The notes under the pieces were generated by a model that did no database searches, had not been told where the DNA came from, and saw only the letters and a list, made by a program, of their open reading frames with translations. 64,000 nt of DNA, from NCBI RefSeq assembly GCF_000153705.1, contig NZ_DS022272.1, forward strand, positions 999,839-1,063,838, given 5' to 3'. Made by a program: the position numbers and the translations under genes. Position 1 is the stretch's first letter; each line of letters opens with the position of its first letter. Shown here piece by piece: positions 8,988-16,613 of the stretch. Origin of the DNA: Fulvimarina pelagi HTCC2506. GTDB taxonomy: Bacteria; Pseudomonadota; Alphaproteobacteria; Rhizobiales; Rhizobiaceae.

Positions 8988-10112
8988 TCACACCCGCATC
9001 GGCATTAGGACGTAGAGGGTCGACGTGTCACCACCGTCCTTGATCAGCGTCGGAGAGCCGGGATCGGCCAGCACGAACATCGCTTCCTCGCCGGAGAGCT
9101 GGCTCGTCACATCGAGGAGGTAGCGGGCGTTGAAACCGATCTCGAGATCTTCCGACTCGTAGCCAACGGCCAGCTCTTCTGTTGCGGTGCCCGCATCGGG
9201 CGAATTCACCGTCAGCGTCAGTTGCGAGTCGGCGAGCGTCAGCTTCACCGCCCGACCGCGTTCGGAGGAAATAGTCGACACGCGATCGACTGCCGAGGAG
9301 AAGGAGGCGCGGTCCAGCGTCAGCTCCTTGTCGTTGTTCTGAGGAATGACGCGCTGATAGTCCGGGAAGGTCCCATCGATCAGCTTGGAGGTCATGACTA
9401 CGCGGCCGATCTTGAAGCGGATCTTGGACTCCGAGAGATCGACGGCGATTTCGTCGTCGTCTTCGCAATCCGCGAGAAGCTTCTGTATCTCACCAACCGT
9501 CTTCCGCGGCACGATGATGCCTGGCATGCCTTCAGAGCCGCTGGGCGCCGTCATCTCTGCGCGGGCGAGACGATGGCCGTCAGTCGCGACGGCCCGCAGC
9601 ATCAGTGTGCCGTCGGCGTCGATGGTATGGAGGTAGATCCCGTTTAGATAGTAGCGTGTCTCTTCCGTCGAGATCGCGAATTGGGTGCGCTCGATCAGCC
9701 GGGCGAGGGCGCCGGCTTCCATTGTAAAACCGTGGCTCAACTCTCCGGCAGTGATGTCTGGAAAATCGGTTTCGGGCAGGCATTGCAGGCGAAAATTGGA
9801 TCGCCCCGCCGAAACCGTCATCTGAGTGCCTTCGCTGTTGAGGACCAGCTTCACTTCGGCCCCGTCCGGAAGCTTCCGTACGATGTCATAAAGGAGGTGG
9901 GCGGGGACCGTGGTGGCGCCCTCCTGCTCCCCCTGGGCGGCCACCTCCTCGGTGATCTCGATATCGAGGTCGGTCGCCTTCAGGCCGAGTGTTTCTGCCT
10001 TCGCGCGCAAAAGCACGTTCGACAGGATCGGAATTGTATTGCGCCGTTCGACCACCCGATGGACGTGCGCCAGAGACTTCAGAAGATTCGATCTCTCGAT
10101 GATGATACGCAT
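8988..10112 (-). CDS. dnaN: DNA polymerase III beta subunit (sliding clamp)
   Basis: At 374 residues this is the ring-shaped processivity clamp. It starts MRIIIERSNLLKSLAHVHRV, then RRNTIPILSNVLLRA, both typical for DnaN domain 1. Domain 2 shows FAISTEETRYYLNGIYLH and ATDGHRLARAEM. Domain 3 ends with the C-terminal YVLMPMRV, the usual MPMR-type tail near the protein-binding pocket. The open frame goes 16 codons further upstream, but the ATG complement at 10110-10112 gives the family N-terminus. It lies between dnaA and recF; the gap to dnaA is 164 bases. Confidence 0.97.
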   Translation of the reverse strand: MRIIIERSNLLKSLAHVHRVVERRNTIPILSNVLLRAKAETLGLKATDLDIEITEEVAAQGEQEGATTVPAHLLYDIVRKLPDGAEVKLVLNSEGTQMTVSAGRSNFRLQCLPETDFPDITAGELSHGFTMEAGALARLIERTQFAISTEETRYYLNGIYLHTIDADGTLMLRAVATDGHRLARAEMTAPSGSEGMPGIIVPRKTVGEIQKLLADCEDDDEIAVDLSESKIRFKIGRVVMTSKLIDGTFPDYQRVIPQNNDKELTLDRASFSSAVDRVSTISSERGRAVKLTLADSQLTLTVNSPDAGTATEELAVGYESEDLEIGFNARYLLDVTSQLSGEEAMFVLADPGSPTLIKDGGDTSTLYVLMPMRV

Positions 10113-10276
10113 GGGACTGGACCGTTCGCGAGCAAGGCGGGCGAGGACGGGCGCAGGCATCGCCCAACCATCGGAATGCCGGTCTTAAACAAAGAGTGGC
10201 GGGTTTGGAAGCGCCGTGGCAGTCGAAGGGTGTGGAAGAGCGAAGCGTTGCGGCGGCGTTCCACCGCCGCCCCGTC

Positions 10277-11809
10277 CTATTCCTCGATCATGCGGCGGAT
10301 GACGTCCAACTCCTCCGAAAAGGCATCGTCCTTGCCGCGTTCCGCTTCGATCTTGCGCACGGCGTGAAGCACGGTCGTATGGTCGCGTCCTCCGAAGCGC
10401 CGGCCGATCTCCGGCAGCGAGCGTGGCGTCATCGTCTTGGCGAGATACATCGCAATCTGCCGGGGCCGTACGATCGTGCGCGTACGGCGGGCGGAGAGAA
10501 TGTCAGTGCGTGAGATGTTGTAGTGACGCGAGACGAATTTGAGGATGTCCTCGATCCTCACGCGCCGCTCGGCGCTCGTGCGCGAAAACTGTGCGAGGAT
10601 CTCGACGATGGCCTCGGGGTTCAGCGGCTGGCCGAGCGAGTGACGAAAGGCGATCTGATTGAAGGCGCCTTCCAGATCGCGACCGGTTCCGTCGACCCGT
10701 CTTGCAATGGCGTCGATCGTTTCCTCGGATAGAACGAAAGTCGGGTCTTCAGCGGCGAGCGCCCTGATCCGCATCTCGATGATCTCGCGGCGCATGGCGT
10801 AGTCAGGTGTCGCGAGTTCGAGCGTTATACCGTTCGAAAGGCGCGAACGCACGCGTGGATCGAGGCTTTCAAGTTCCTTCGCTGGCCGATCTGCCGCGCA
10901 AATGACGTGCTTGGCGGAATCAATCAATGCGTTGAGGAGATGGCAGAACTCCTGCTGGATTGACTTGCCCTGAAGGAACTGGACGTCATCGATGATGAGG
11001 ACGTCGGTGCCGCGCAGGGTCTCCTTGAGATCGAGCGCCTTATTGTCGCGAATCGCAGATGCAAATCGCCACATGAAATATTCGGCGGTCAGATATACGA
11101 CGCGCGGCGCGTCATCGCGCCCAGCGGCCGCGTTGGCAATTGCTTGGAGAAGATGAGTCTTGCCGAGGCCGACGCCAGCGTGAATGAAAAGCGGATTGAA
11201 ACGGAAGGATTGTGGACCGTTCTCGGCGATTGCACGACCGGCGGCCATGGCGACACGATTGGCCGTCCCCTCGACAAACGTGTCGAAGACATAGCGGGGG
11301 TCGAGAGGTGAGCCGATCTCGCAGCCGTTTGCGACACCCACGGTTTTGGATCTGGTGGGTCGTGCCTCTCCCGATGCCACGTCGCGGGCGGCGAATTCGA
11401 CTACGTTCGCGGGCTGACCTGACTTTGCGAGCCCAGAGGGGCTGCCGGCCTCGAGATCCCGGCCATGCTTTCGGATGTTGACGCCGCCGCCGCGGACGGC
11501 GCTTCTGACAACGATATCGACGCGCAGAGTGCCGGGCACTTCCGCTTTGAAGGCCTCAGTCAGCATCTCTTGGTAATGGCCGCGGATCCACGAACGTAGA
11601 AACGCGGTCGGTACCGAGACCTGACAGATCCCCTTGCCCGCGTGATCGAGATGCATGCGCTGAAACCAGCTGGCGAAAATCTCGGGGCCTAACTGTGCCT
11701 TGAGCCGGGCGTTCACACGATCCATGATCATTTCGTTTTCGCGCGGCTCCGCCTTGCCGGCGTGCTCGTCCGTCGTTTTCGCCATCATCATGTCCCGCCC
11801 TTTTTTCAT
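10277..11809 (-). CDS. dnaA: Chromosomal replication initiator protein DnaA
   Basis: The 510-residue protein has four domains: domain I (LKAQLGPEIFASWFQRMHLD), a variable linker, the AAA+ core, and a helix-turn-helix DNA-binding domain. Walker A is IHAGVGLGKTHLLQAIANA, Walker B is TDVLIIDDVQFLQGKSIQQE, and the DnaA signature near the C-terminus is GGRDHTTVLHAVRKIEAERG. It unwinds the origin by binding DnaA boxes. The start could be the ATG at 11809, or the MMM at 11791 that follows aaaagggcggg. No close match to the DnaA box TTATCCACA was found by eye on either side, so the origin may be elsewhere, as in many Rhizobiales. Confidence 0.97.
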   Translation of the reverse strand: MKKGRDMMMAKTTDEHAGKAEPRENEMIMDRVNARLKAQLGPEIFASWFQRMHLDHAGKGICQVSVPTAFLRSWIRGHYQEMLTEAFKAEVPGTLRVDIVVRSAVRGGGVNIRKHGRDLEAGSPSGLAKSGQPANVVEFAARDVASGEARPTRSKTVGVANGCEIGSPLDPRYVFDTFVEGTANRVAMAAGRAIAENGPQSFRFNPLFIHAGVGLGKTHLLQAIANAAAGRDDAPRVVYLTAEYFMWRFASAIRDNKALDLKETLRGTDVLIIDDVQFLQGKSIQQEFCHLLNALIDSAKHVICAADRPAKELESLDPRVRSRLSNGITLELATPDYAMRREIIEMRIRALAAEDPTFVLSEETIDAIARRVDGTGRDLEGAFNQIAFRHSLGQPLNPEAIVEILAQFSRTSAERRVRIEDILKFVSRHYNISRTDILSARRTRTIVRPRQIAMYLAKTMTPRSLPEIGRRFGGRDHTTVLHAVRKIEAERGKDDAFSEELDVIRRMIEE

Positions 11810-11882
11810 TCAATGGAATATCCGACCTGCTTGCGGCCGGCTTCCACTCTTTCATGCGCTCTCAAAAGTTCGAGCCGCTTCG

Positions 11883-12317
11883 TCAGCCCTGCTGCCAGGG
11901 CAGAGCTTCAGCCTTCCAACCAGCTCGATTGCCGCGGTGGCCGTTTTCGTCGGGCGGACCTTCGAACCCGCCGGCGATGTTGAAGCAATTTGGAAAGCCG
12001 TGAGCGGTCATCGTCGCGGCAGCCGAGGCCGATCGCTGGCCAGACCGGCAAAGGAAATAGATCTCCGCGTCATGGTCGCCGCCGGCCTTCTCGACTGCAT
12101 CCGTTACGAAGATTGGGAAATTCGGATCGATCGACATCGTCGGGTAGCTCTGCCATTCGGCGAGGACCGGCGTCTTGCCCGCTTCGTCTAGTCTTGGAAT
12201 GCCGACAAAAGTCCATTCGGGACGCGTTCTGACGTCGACGAGAAATGCGTTTGGGCTTTCCTTGAGACGCGTCCAGCATTCCGACGGTGACACGTCGGCT
12301 TTATAGTCACCTTGCAT
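11883..12317 (-). CDS. Rhodanese-like domain protein
   Basis: A single rhodanese domain of 144 residues. The active-site loop is YFLCRSGQRSASAAATM, with the sulfur-accepting Cys followed by the six-residue loop RSGQRS. The N-terminal motif NAFLVDVRTRPEWTFVGIP is the usual CH2A-type segment, and CFNIAGGFEGPPDENGHRG closes the fold. The domain transfers sulfur from thiosulfate or persulfides to cyanide or a protein acceptor. It lies just upstream of dnaA on the same strand (about 70 bases), an arrangement I recall from other Rhizobiales. The physiological acceptor is unknown. Confidence 0.92.
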   Translation of the reverse strand: MQGDYKADVSPSECWTRLKESPNAFLVDVRTRPEWTFVGIPRLDEAGKTPVLAEWQSYPTMSIDPNFPIFVTDAVEKAGGDHDAEIYFLCRSGQRSASAAATMTAHGFPNCFNIAGGFEGPPDENGHRGNRAGWKAEALPWQQG

Positions 12318-13495
12318 GTCGTACTTTCCCTATTCCCCCGTAGCCAGGCAGCGGAGGTTGCGCGCGTTCCGATCGCGTGCACGAAATTTCAAATTAAGAA
12401 GAAGGGAGCTTCCTCTACTAGGTCACCCGTGGCCTGGACTCGTCCCAAACTTGAATTGCGAGAAGTTCTCGGTGTTCAATCTTGGGTCAGTCGGCATATC
12501 GGCCACGTCGCTCTGCTCCAACCTTCTTCTTGGCGGCGAAGTTACGGCGCACCGCAGATGCTGGCAAGGCGAATCGGAGAAGATTCTAGGTCAGCTTCTC
12601 GCCAGTGTGGCGTTCTTGGCAAAGCATCGCTCCAAGGCGCGGTCAGGAATCCTTTCGGAGCAAGGCTTCCACAGGAATGATCTGTTGATAGATGACTTAC
12701 GGATATTTTTTTTTGCCCTCTGCGAGAGTGTCCGCTTGACTCAGGGGATGCACGATATGCGCCTCTTCAAGAAAACATATACGTTCAGTGACCTTTTATA
12801 AGATACTGATAATTATGAACTTTTCAGATTGTTCATCCGACCGGCTAGATTCGTTTCGAACTTTCGTCCTCTAAGAAGACGAATCGATGACGGTTTGAGC
12901 AGGCTGCATCCTTAATCATCGCTGGCTTCGCAACAACGCCTGCCGTCTCCTCGGCACGGGGAGTGTCTCACTACATAAACGGAACGCCGAAGCCGACCGG
13001 GCTGATCGAGTAACGCACTTGCAGGTGCGCAGAACCGCGGAGTTATCGAGAGCGAAATCACCGTCGTAGCGTGTCGAAGCCTCAAGCAGACGGAACGCTT
13101 TCGTTTTTCTTCAATGTTTGCTGTCGGCTACCGCCGAGGTTTTGTGCGTGTCGCTTCTTCAATGTCGGGGTCCGGCTCTCAACAGCGGCGTTCGGCGCGT
13201 TAACCACTCCTTAAGGAATGACTTCGGAACACGCGCGCTTTTCGGCACTATAGTGTCTCGTTCCGGCACAGCGCCGATCCATCCGGCTGATGTAAACGCG
13301 ATTTTAACATTTCGTGATCGCTGCTGCCCGGAACCCGACAGATTTTGCGTTCACAGAGGATTGCAAGCCACAGGAGGCGAGGCGTCGGCCAGCGTGCTTG
13401 GGGAAGCTTAACAGTTCGGTCGGCACAATACGCCCGATCCGGGAATGGCAGATACATCGAAGGTCGATCGACCTCATCGAGGGGAACCATACACT
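12318..13495. other. Gene-poor 1.2 kb region between rhodanese and muramidase genes
   Basis: No convincing gene is seen here. Open frames on the plus strand (for example about 12316-12801) give basic, low-quality translations with no domain and overlap the rhodanese promoter. A patch at about 12700-12845 is clearly AT-rich (a run of T at 12706-12714, then gataattatgaac), in contrast to the GC-rich surroundings. The right half carries a TTAA-N7-TTAA site at 13200-13214 and further TTAAC half-sites at about 13304 and 13407. The region must contain the promoters for the divergent genes. I found no good DnaA boxes, so calling it an origin is not justified. Confidence 0.5.
13200..13214. promoter_or_regulatory. 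CtrA-type binding site (TTAA-N7-TTAA)
   Basis: The bases ttaaccactccttaa give a perfect match to the full consensus of the alphaproteobacterial cell-cycle regulator CtrA, TTAA-N7-TTAA. It lies 282 bases upstream of the muramidase start. Additional half-sites (ttaacat at 13304-13310, ttaacag near 13407) lie between it and the gene. A single palindromic 8-base match can arise by chance, but location in a promoter region and the neighbouring half-sites favour a real site. Confidence 0.45.
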
Positions 13496-15052
13496 ATGAT
13501 CAAGACGCACGCCGCTTTCGCGACGAGCCTGAAGCGAGGATTGGTTCTCTCGCTTTGCCTTATCGGTTTGGCGGTGCAACCCGCCACTGCGGACTGGAAG
13601 GCGCCCTGGAAGGACAGCGACCGGGCCCTCGTCATCGATGCGTACGAGTTCAATCCCATCGATTGGGAGAAAATGACGTCGGACGAGCGGATCGCCGGCT
13701 TCATCAACAAAGCCTCGGACGGCATGCCCCCTAAATACCGTTGCGGGTCCGGGCGGGATGATGTTTGGAAGCTCTGCAAGAACCGGTGGTGGAAGTATTC
13801 CGTCACTAAGGAACTGTACATGACGCGCCGCCAGATCGCCGATTCACTGGGCCTGCTTTGGGGCGCCTATCATCTGGCCCGTCCGGGCAATCCGCGCGCA
13901 CAGGCTGACCACTTCATCGATTTCGCTGAGCCTCGCGAAAACGATCTCATTGCACTCGACATCGAGGATCTGAGCGACGAATTCATGAGCCTGGAAGATG
14001 CTGAGATTTTCGCTGAACAGGTGAAAATTCGAACGGGTCGCTATCCGGTACTTTATACCAATGGCAATACGGCCAAGCACATATCGAAGCATCGAGAGGA
14101 CTATCCGCTCCTGTCCCGTCTGCCGCTCTGGTATGCCCGCTATACCGGTGACATTACCGGCAAGTTTCCCGAAGAGACCTGGCCACGGTACGCACTTTGG
14201 CAGTTCTCCTCCATGCACAACTGCAACAACCGCTCCTGCCCCTACCGGGTCGATGGAACGAAGAACGACATAGACGTCAATGTCTCGCATCTCGACATCG
14301 CGGGCTTGAAGGCGGCTTGGCCGTTCAACGATCTTCTTCCCGAACACAAGCCGGAAACCGACCCGGCCATGCTGATTGCATCGGTGGACGAGGAGACTGA
14401 GGAGCAGGTAGCGGACGCGCTCAGCAGACCGGCTGCTGACGGCGGAGAAGAAGACGCTATGGTCGCCGCTTATGGGCCGATGGGTGATCGACCGAAGCGC
14501 GTCGATCCGTTGAAGCTTCTCAACAAAGCCGCGACCAAGGGTGAAAAGCACGCCGAGAGCCGAGTCGAAGCCCATCTCGACGAAGTCGAGGACATCAAGG
14601 AGGCCGCAAAGCCTAAGGAAGCCCTACAGACTGCCGTCGAAATCTCGGGTGACCTTGCTCCCGGAATGCCTGTACCGACGCCCAACCCGCTGCGTGCCGA
14701 AGCTCCTCAGGAGGCAAGTGGAGAAGCGATCGAAACGGACGCGGTCTCGCAGAACGAAGCGGGCGATGCGGCCTCAGACGAACAGGCGTTGCTCGATGAG
14801 AAGGATAACAGCGCCGATGAGGTCGTCGCAGTCGTCGACGAAACTGTAGTCGCGCCCCTGCCTCTTACGGCTAAGCCGAAGGTGTCGAAGGCTGCCAAAG
14901 CCCTGGCATCTCTCGCTAAAGCCTCGAATTCAGCCGAAATGGTTTCGGCCTCGGAAGAGGAAAGCGACGACCCGTCAAAGGCGTTAGCGCCCTTCACCGT
15001 TCTTACGCGGGCCGACGGCCGTATCGCCTCTGCCTTCAGCCTGACCAACTGA
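13496..15052 (+). CDS. Secreted GH25 muramidase (lysozyme) with long acidic C-terminal extension
   Basis: The protein has 518 residues from the ATG at 13496, which follows gaggggaacc. A Sec signal covers residues 1-32 (GLVLSLCLIGLAVQPATA). The GH25 domain spans about 40-285. ALVIDAYEFNPIDW opens the barrel, LIALDIEDLSDEF near 151-163 carries the catalytic Asp/Glu, YPVLYTNGNTAKHI follows, and PRYALWQFSS with DIDVNVSHLD closes it. Such enzymes cleave the beta-1,4 bond of peptidoglycan. Residues about 290-518 are acidic, Ala/Glu-rich and probably disordered, much longer than in ordinary GH25 proteins. An upstream CtrA-type site suggests cell-cycle control. Confidence 0.88.
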   Translation: MIKTHAAFATSLKRGLVLSLCLIGLAVQPATADWKAPWKDSDRALVIDAYEFNPIDWEKMTSDERIAGFINKASDGMPPKYRCGSGRDDVWKLCKNRWWKYSVTKELYMTRRQIADSLGLLWGAYHLARPGNPRAQADHFIDFAEPRENDLIALDIEDLSDEFMSLEDAEIFAEQVKIRTGRYPVLYTNGNTAKHISKHREDYPLLSRLPLWYARYTGDITGKFPEETWPRYALWQFSSMHNCNNRSCPYRVDGTKNDIDVNVSHLDIAGLKAAWPFNDLLPEHKPETDPAMLIASVDEETEEQVADALSRPAADGGEEDAMVAAYGPMGDRPKRVDPLKLLNKAATKGEKHAESRVEAHLDEVEDIKEAAKPKEALQTAVEISGDLAPGMPVPTPNPLRAEAPQEASGEAIETDAVSQNEAGDAASDEQALLDEKDNSADEVVAVVDETVVAPLPLTAKPKVSKAAKALASLAKASNSAEMVSASEEESDDPSKALAPFTVLTRADGRIASAFSLTN

Positions 15053-15157
15053 TCGAGCCTGCCATTCCCGACCGAATTTTTCTGGCCTAGAACGGAACAA
15101 CCCCCGCACCGCGACATTGGGCTCACATAACGTAAAACGAGTGTTGGAGTTTGATGT

Positions 15158-15451
15158 ATGGGTAGGGCAATCGGTGCGATCATCGCAGTCATTGTCGTCG
15201 TTGTGATCGCGTATTTCCTGTTCTTCTTCGTCGATGTCGATCAGACGCAGGAAGGCGAGCTTCCGGAAGTTTCCGTTGAAGGCGGTCAGATGCCGGAAGC
15301 GGACGTCGAGACCGGTGATGTTGATGTTGGATCAGAGGAAGTAACGGTCGACGTGCCTACGGTCGACGTCGAGCCCGCACCGGAAGCTGATGCCGAAGAG
15401 CCAGCTGCGGATGCCACGAGCGAAGAGCAGGAACCGGCGACCGCTAACTGA
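15158..15451 (+). CDS. Membrane-anchored acidic small protein of unknown function
   Basis: The 97-residue protein has one N-terminal membrane helix, residues about 5-25 (IGAIIAVIVVVVIAYFLFFF), followed by an acidic tail rich in Glu, Asp, Val and Pro with loose repeats such as VDVGSEEVTVDVPTVDVEP. It would be anchored in the inner membrane with the tail most likely in the periplasm. A Shine-Dalgarno-like ttggag precedes the ATG, and a strong terminator follows 38 bases after the stop. No family is recognised beyond similar short proteins in Rhizobiales. It could be a monocistronic gene or the last gene of a muramidase transcript. Confidence 0.75.
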   Translation: MGRAIGAIIAVIVVVVIAYFLFFFVDVDQTQEGELPEVSVEGGQMPEADVETGDVDVGSEEVTVDVPTVDVEPAPEADAEEPAADATSEEQEPATAN

Positions 15452-15489
15452 TAGCGTGGTATCGTTGCTCACAGTCTGACGACGACCGA

Positions 15490-15519
15490 GGGTGCCTCCG
15501 GATGGGAGGCGCCCTTTTT
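15490..15519 (+). terminator. Rho-independent terminator
   Basis: A 10-base-pair stem (gggtgcctcc against ggaggcgccc, one G-T pair) with a five-base loop is followed by TTTTT at 15515-15519. It ends the transcript of the acidic membrane protein and lies 32 bases before the tsaC start. Confidence 0.85.
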
Positions 15520-15550
15520 CGTGTCGTAAAGGCGGACCACGGAAGATTCG

Positions 15551-16531
15551 ATGTCTGAGGAACCTAAGAGGGTGCTAATTCAGCCTGCGGATAATGCGGC
15601 GGCGATTGCGCTTGCGAGCCGACTGCTCTGCGAGGGTGAATGTGTCGTGGTCCCCACGGAAACTGTTTACGGCCTCGCCGCAGACGCGACGAACGGCGAG
15701 GCGGTGGCGAAGATCTTTGCCGTCAAGGAACGCCCATCATTCAATCCGCTGATCAGCCATGTCTATGGCAGAGAACTTGCGGCACTGCTTGCCCATTTCG
15801 GCGAAATCGAACACCGGCTCACGGAGGCTTTCTGGCCGGGCCCACTGACGATCGTCGCGCCGCTTCGCAGCGATGGCGGCGTCCATCCGCTGGCGACGGC
15901 AGGCCTCGACACTATCGCCCTTCGTCAGCCCGTAGGCGTGATGGCCGAACTCTCCGCAAGGCTCGACCGGCCGCTCGCAGCGCCGAGCGCCAACCTCTCC
16001 GGTCGCGTCAGCCCGACCTCGGCGGGCCATGTCGCGGCAAGCCTCGGGGATCGCGTTTCCCTCATCCTTGACGGCGGCACGACCAGCGTCGGTGTGGAGT
16101 CGACGATTGTTCGAGCGGAGTCGGATCGGATCGTGCTGCTTCGCCCTGGGGGCGTTCCGCGTGAAGCGATCGTAGAAGCCACAGGCTTGCCGGTCGAGAC
16201 GATCTTGCAGACCACGAAGATAAGCGCGCCCGGGCAGATGAGTTCGCATTATGCCCCGTTCGGAAGAGTGCGCCTCGATGCGGCGTCAGTCGAGCCCGGC
16301 GAGTGGCTGATCGCTTTTGGACCAGAGCCGGTGCGCGGCGAAAGCTCGGCGTCGGGGGTGGTCAATCTGAGTCCGTCCGGAAACCTTGAGGAAGCGGCGG
16401 CGAACCTCTTTGGGCTTCTCGCCCGCCTCGACCGGCCGGATGTTCCCGCGATCGCCGTTGTCCCGATTCCGAACGAGGGGATCGGTGAGGCGATCAACGA
16501 TCGGTTGAAACGCGCAGCCGCGCCACGTTGA
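15551..16531 (+). CDS. tsaC: L-threonylcarbamoyladenylate synthase, Sua5 type
   Basis: The 326-residue enzyme makes threonylcarbamoyl-AMP from Thr, bicarbonate and ATP for the t6A37 modification of ANN-decoding tRNAs. The YrdC domain shows CVVVPTETVYGLAADATNGE, then IFAVKERPSFNPLISHVYG, AAPSANLSGRVSPTSAGHVA and GVESTIVRAESDRIVLLRPG. The C-terminal Sua5 domain is present, starting at PGQMSSHYAPFGRV. The length fits the Sua5 form rather than the short TsaC form. The FAD-linked dehydrogenase gene follows after 82 bases. Confidence 0.96.
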   Translation: MSEEPKRVLIQPADNAAAIALASRLLCEGECVVVPTETVYGLAADATNGEAVAKIFAVKERPSFNPLISHVYGRELAALLAHFGEIEHRLTEAFWPGPLTIVAPLRSDGGVHPLATAGLDTIALRQPVGVMAELSARLDRPLAAPSANLSGRVSPTSAGHVAASLGDRVSLILDGGTTSVGVESTIVRAESDRIVLLRPGGVPREAIVEATGLPVETILQTTKISAPGQMSSHYAPFGRVRLDAASVEPGEWLIAFGPEPVRGESSASGVVNLSPSGNLEEAAANLFGLLARLDRPDVPAIAVVPIPNEGIGEAINDRLKRAAAPR

Positions 16532-16613
16532 GACTTTTGGAATTGAGGTGCCTGCCGTGCGTGATGTTCACCTGCGTTCTGGACGGCATCCCGGTACGCG
16601 ATAGGTCTGCCCA

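Noticed and set aside
12316-12801. 161-codon frame in the region upstream of the rhodanese gene
   Set aside because: It starts opposite the rhodanese start codon, has irregular codon use and no recognisable motif, and crosses the AT-rich patch.
12318-13495. Possible replication origin next to dnaA
   Set aside because: AT-rich patch and CtrA-type site are present, but no close match to the DnaA box TTATCCACA was found by eye; only degenerate 7-of-9 matches.
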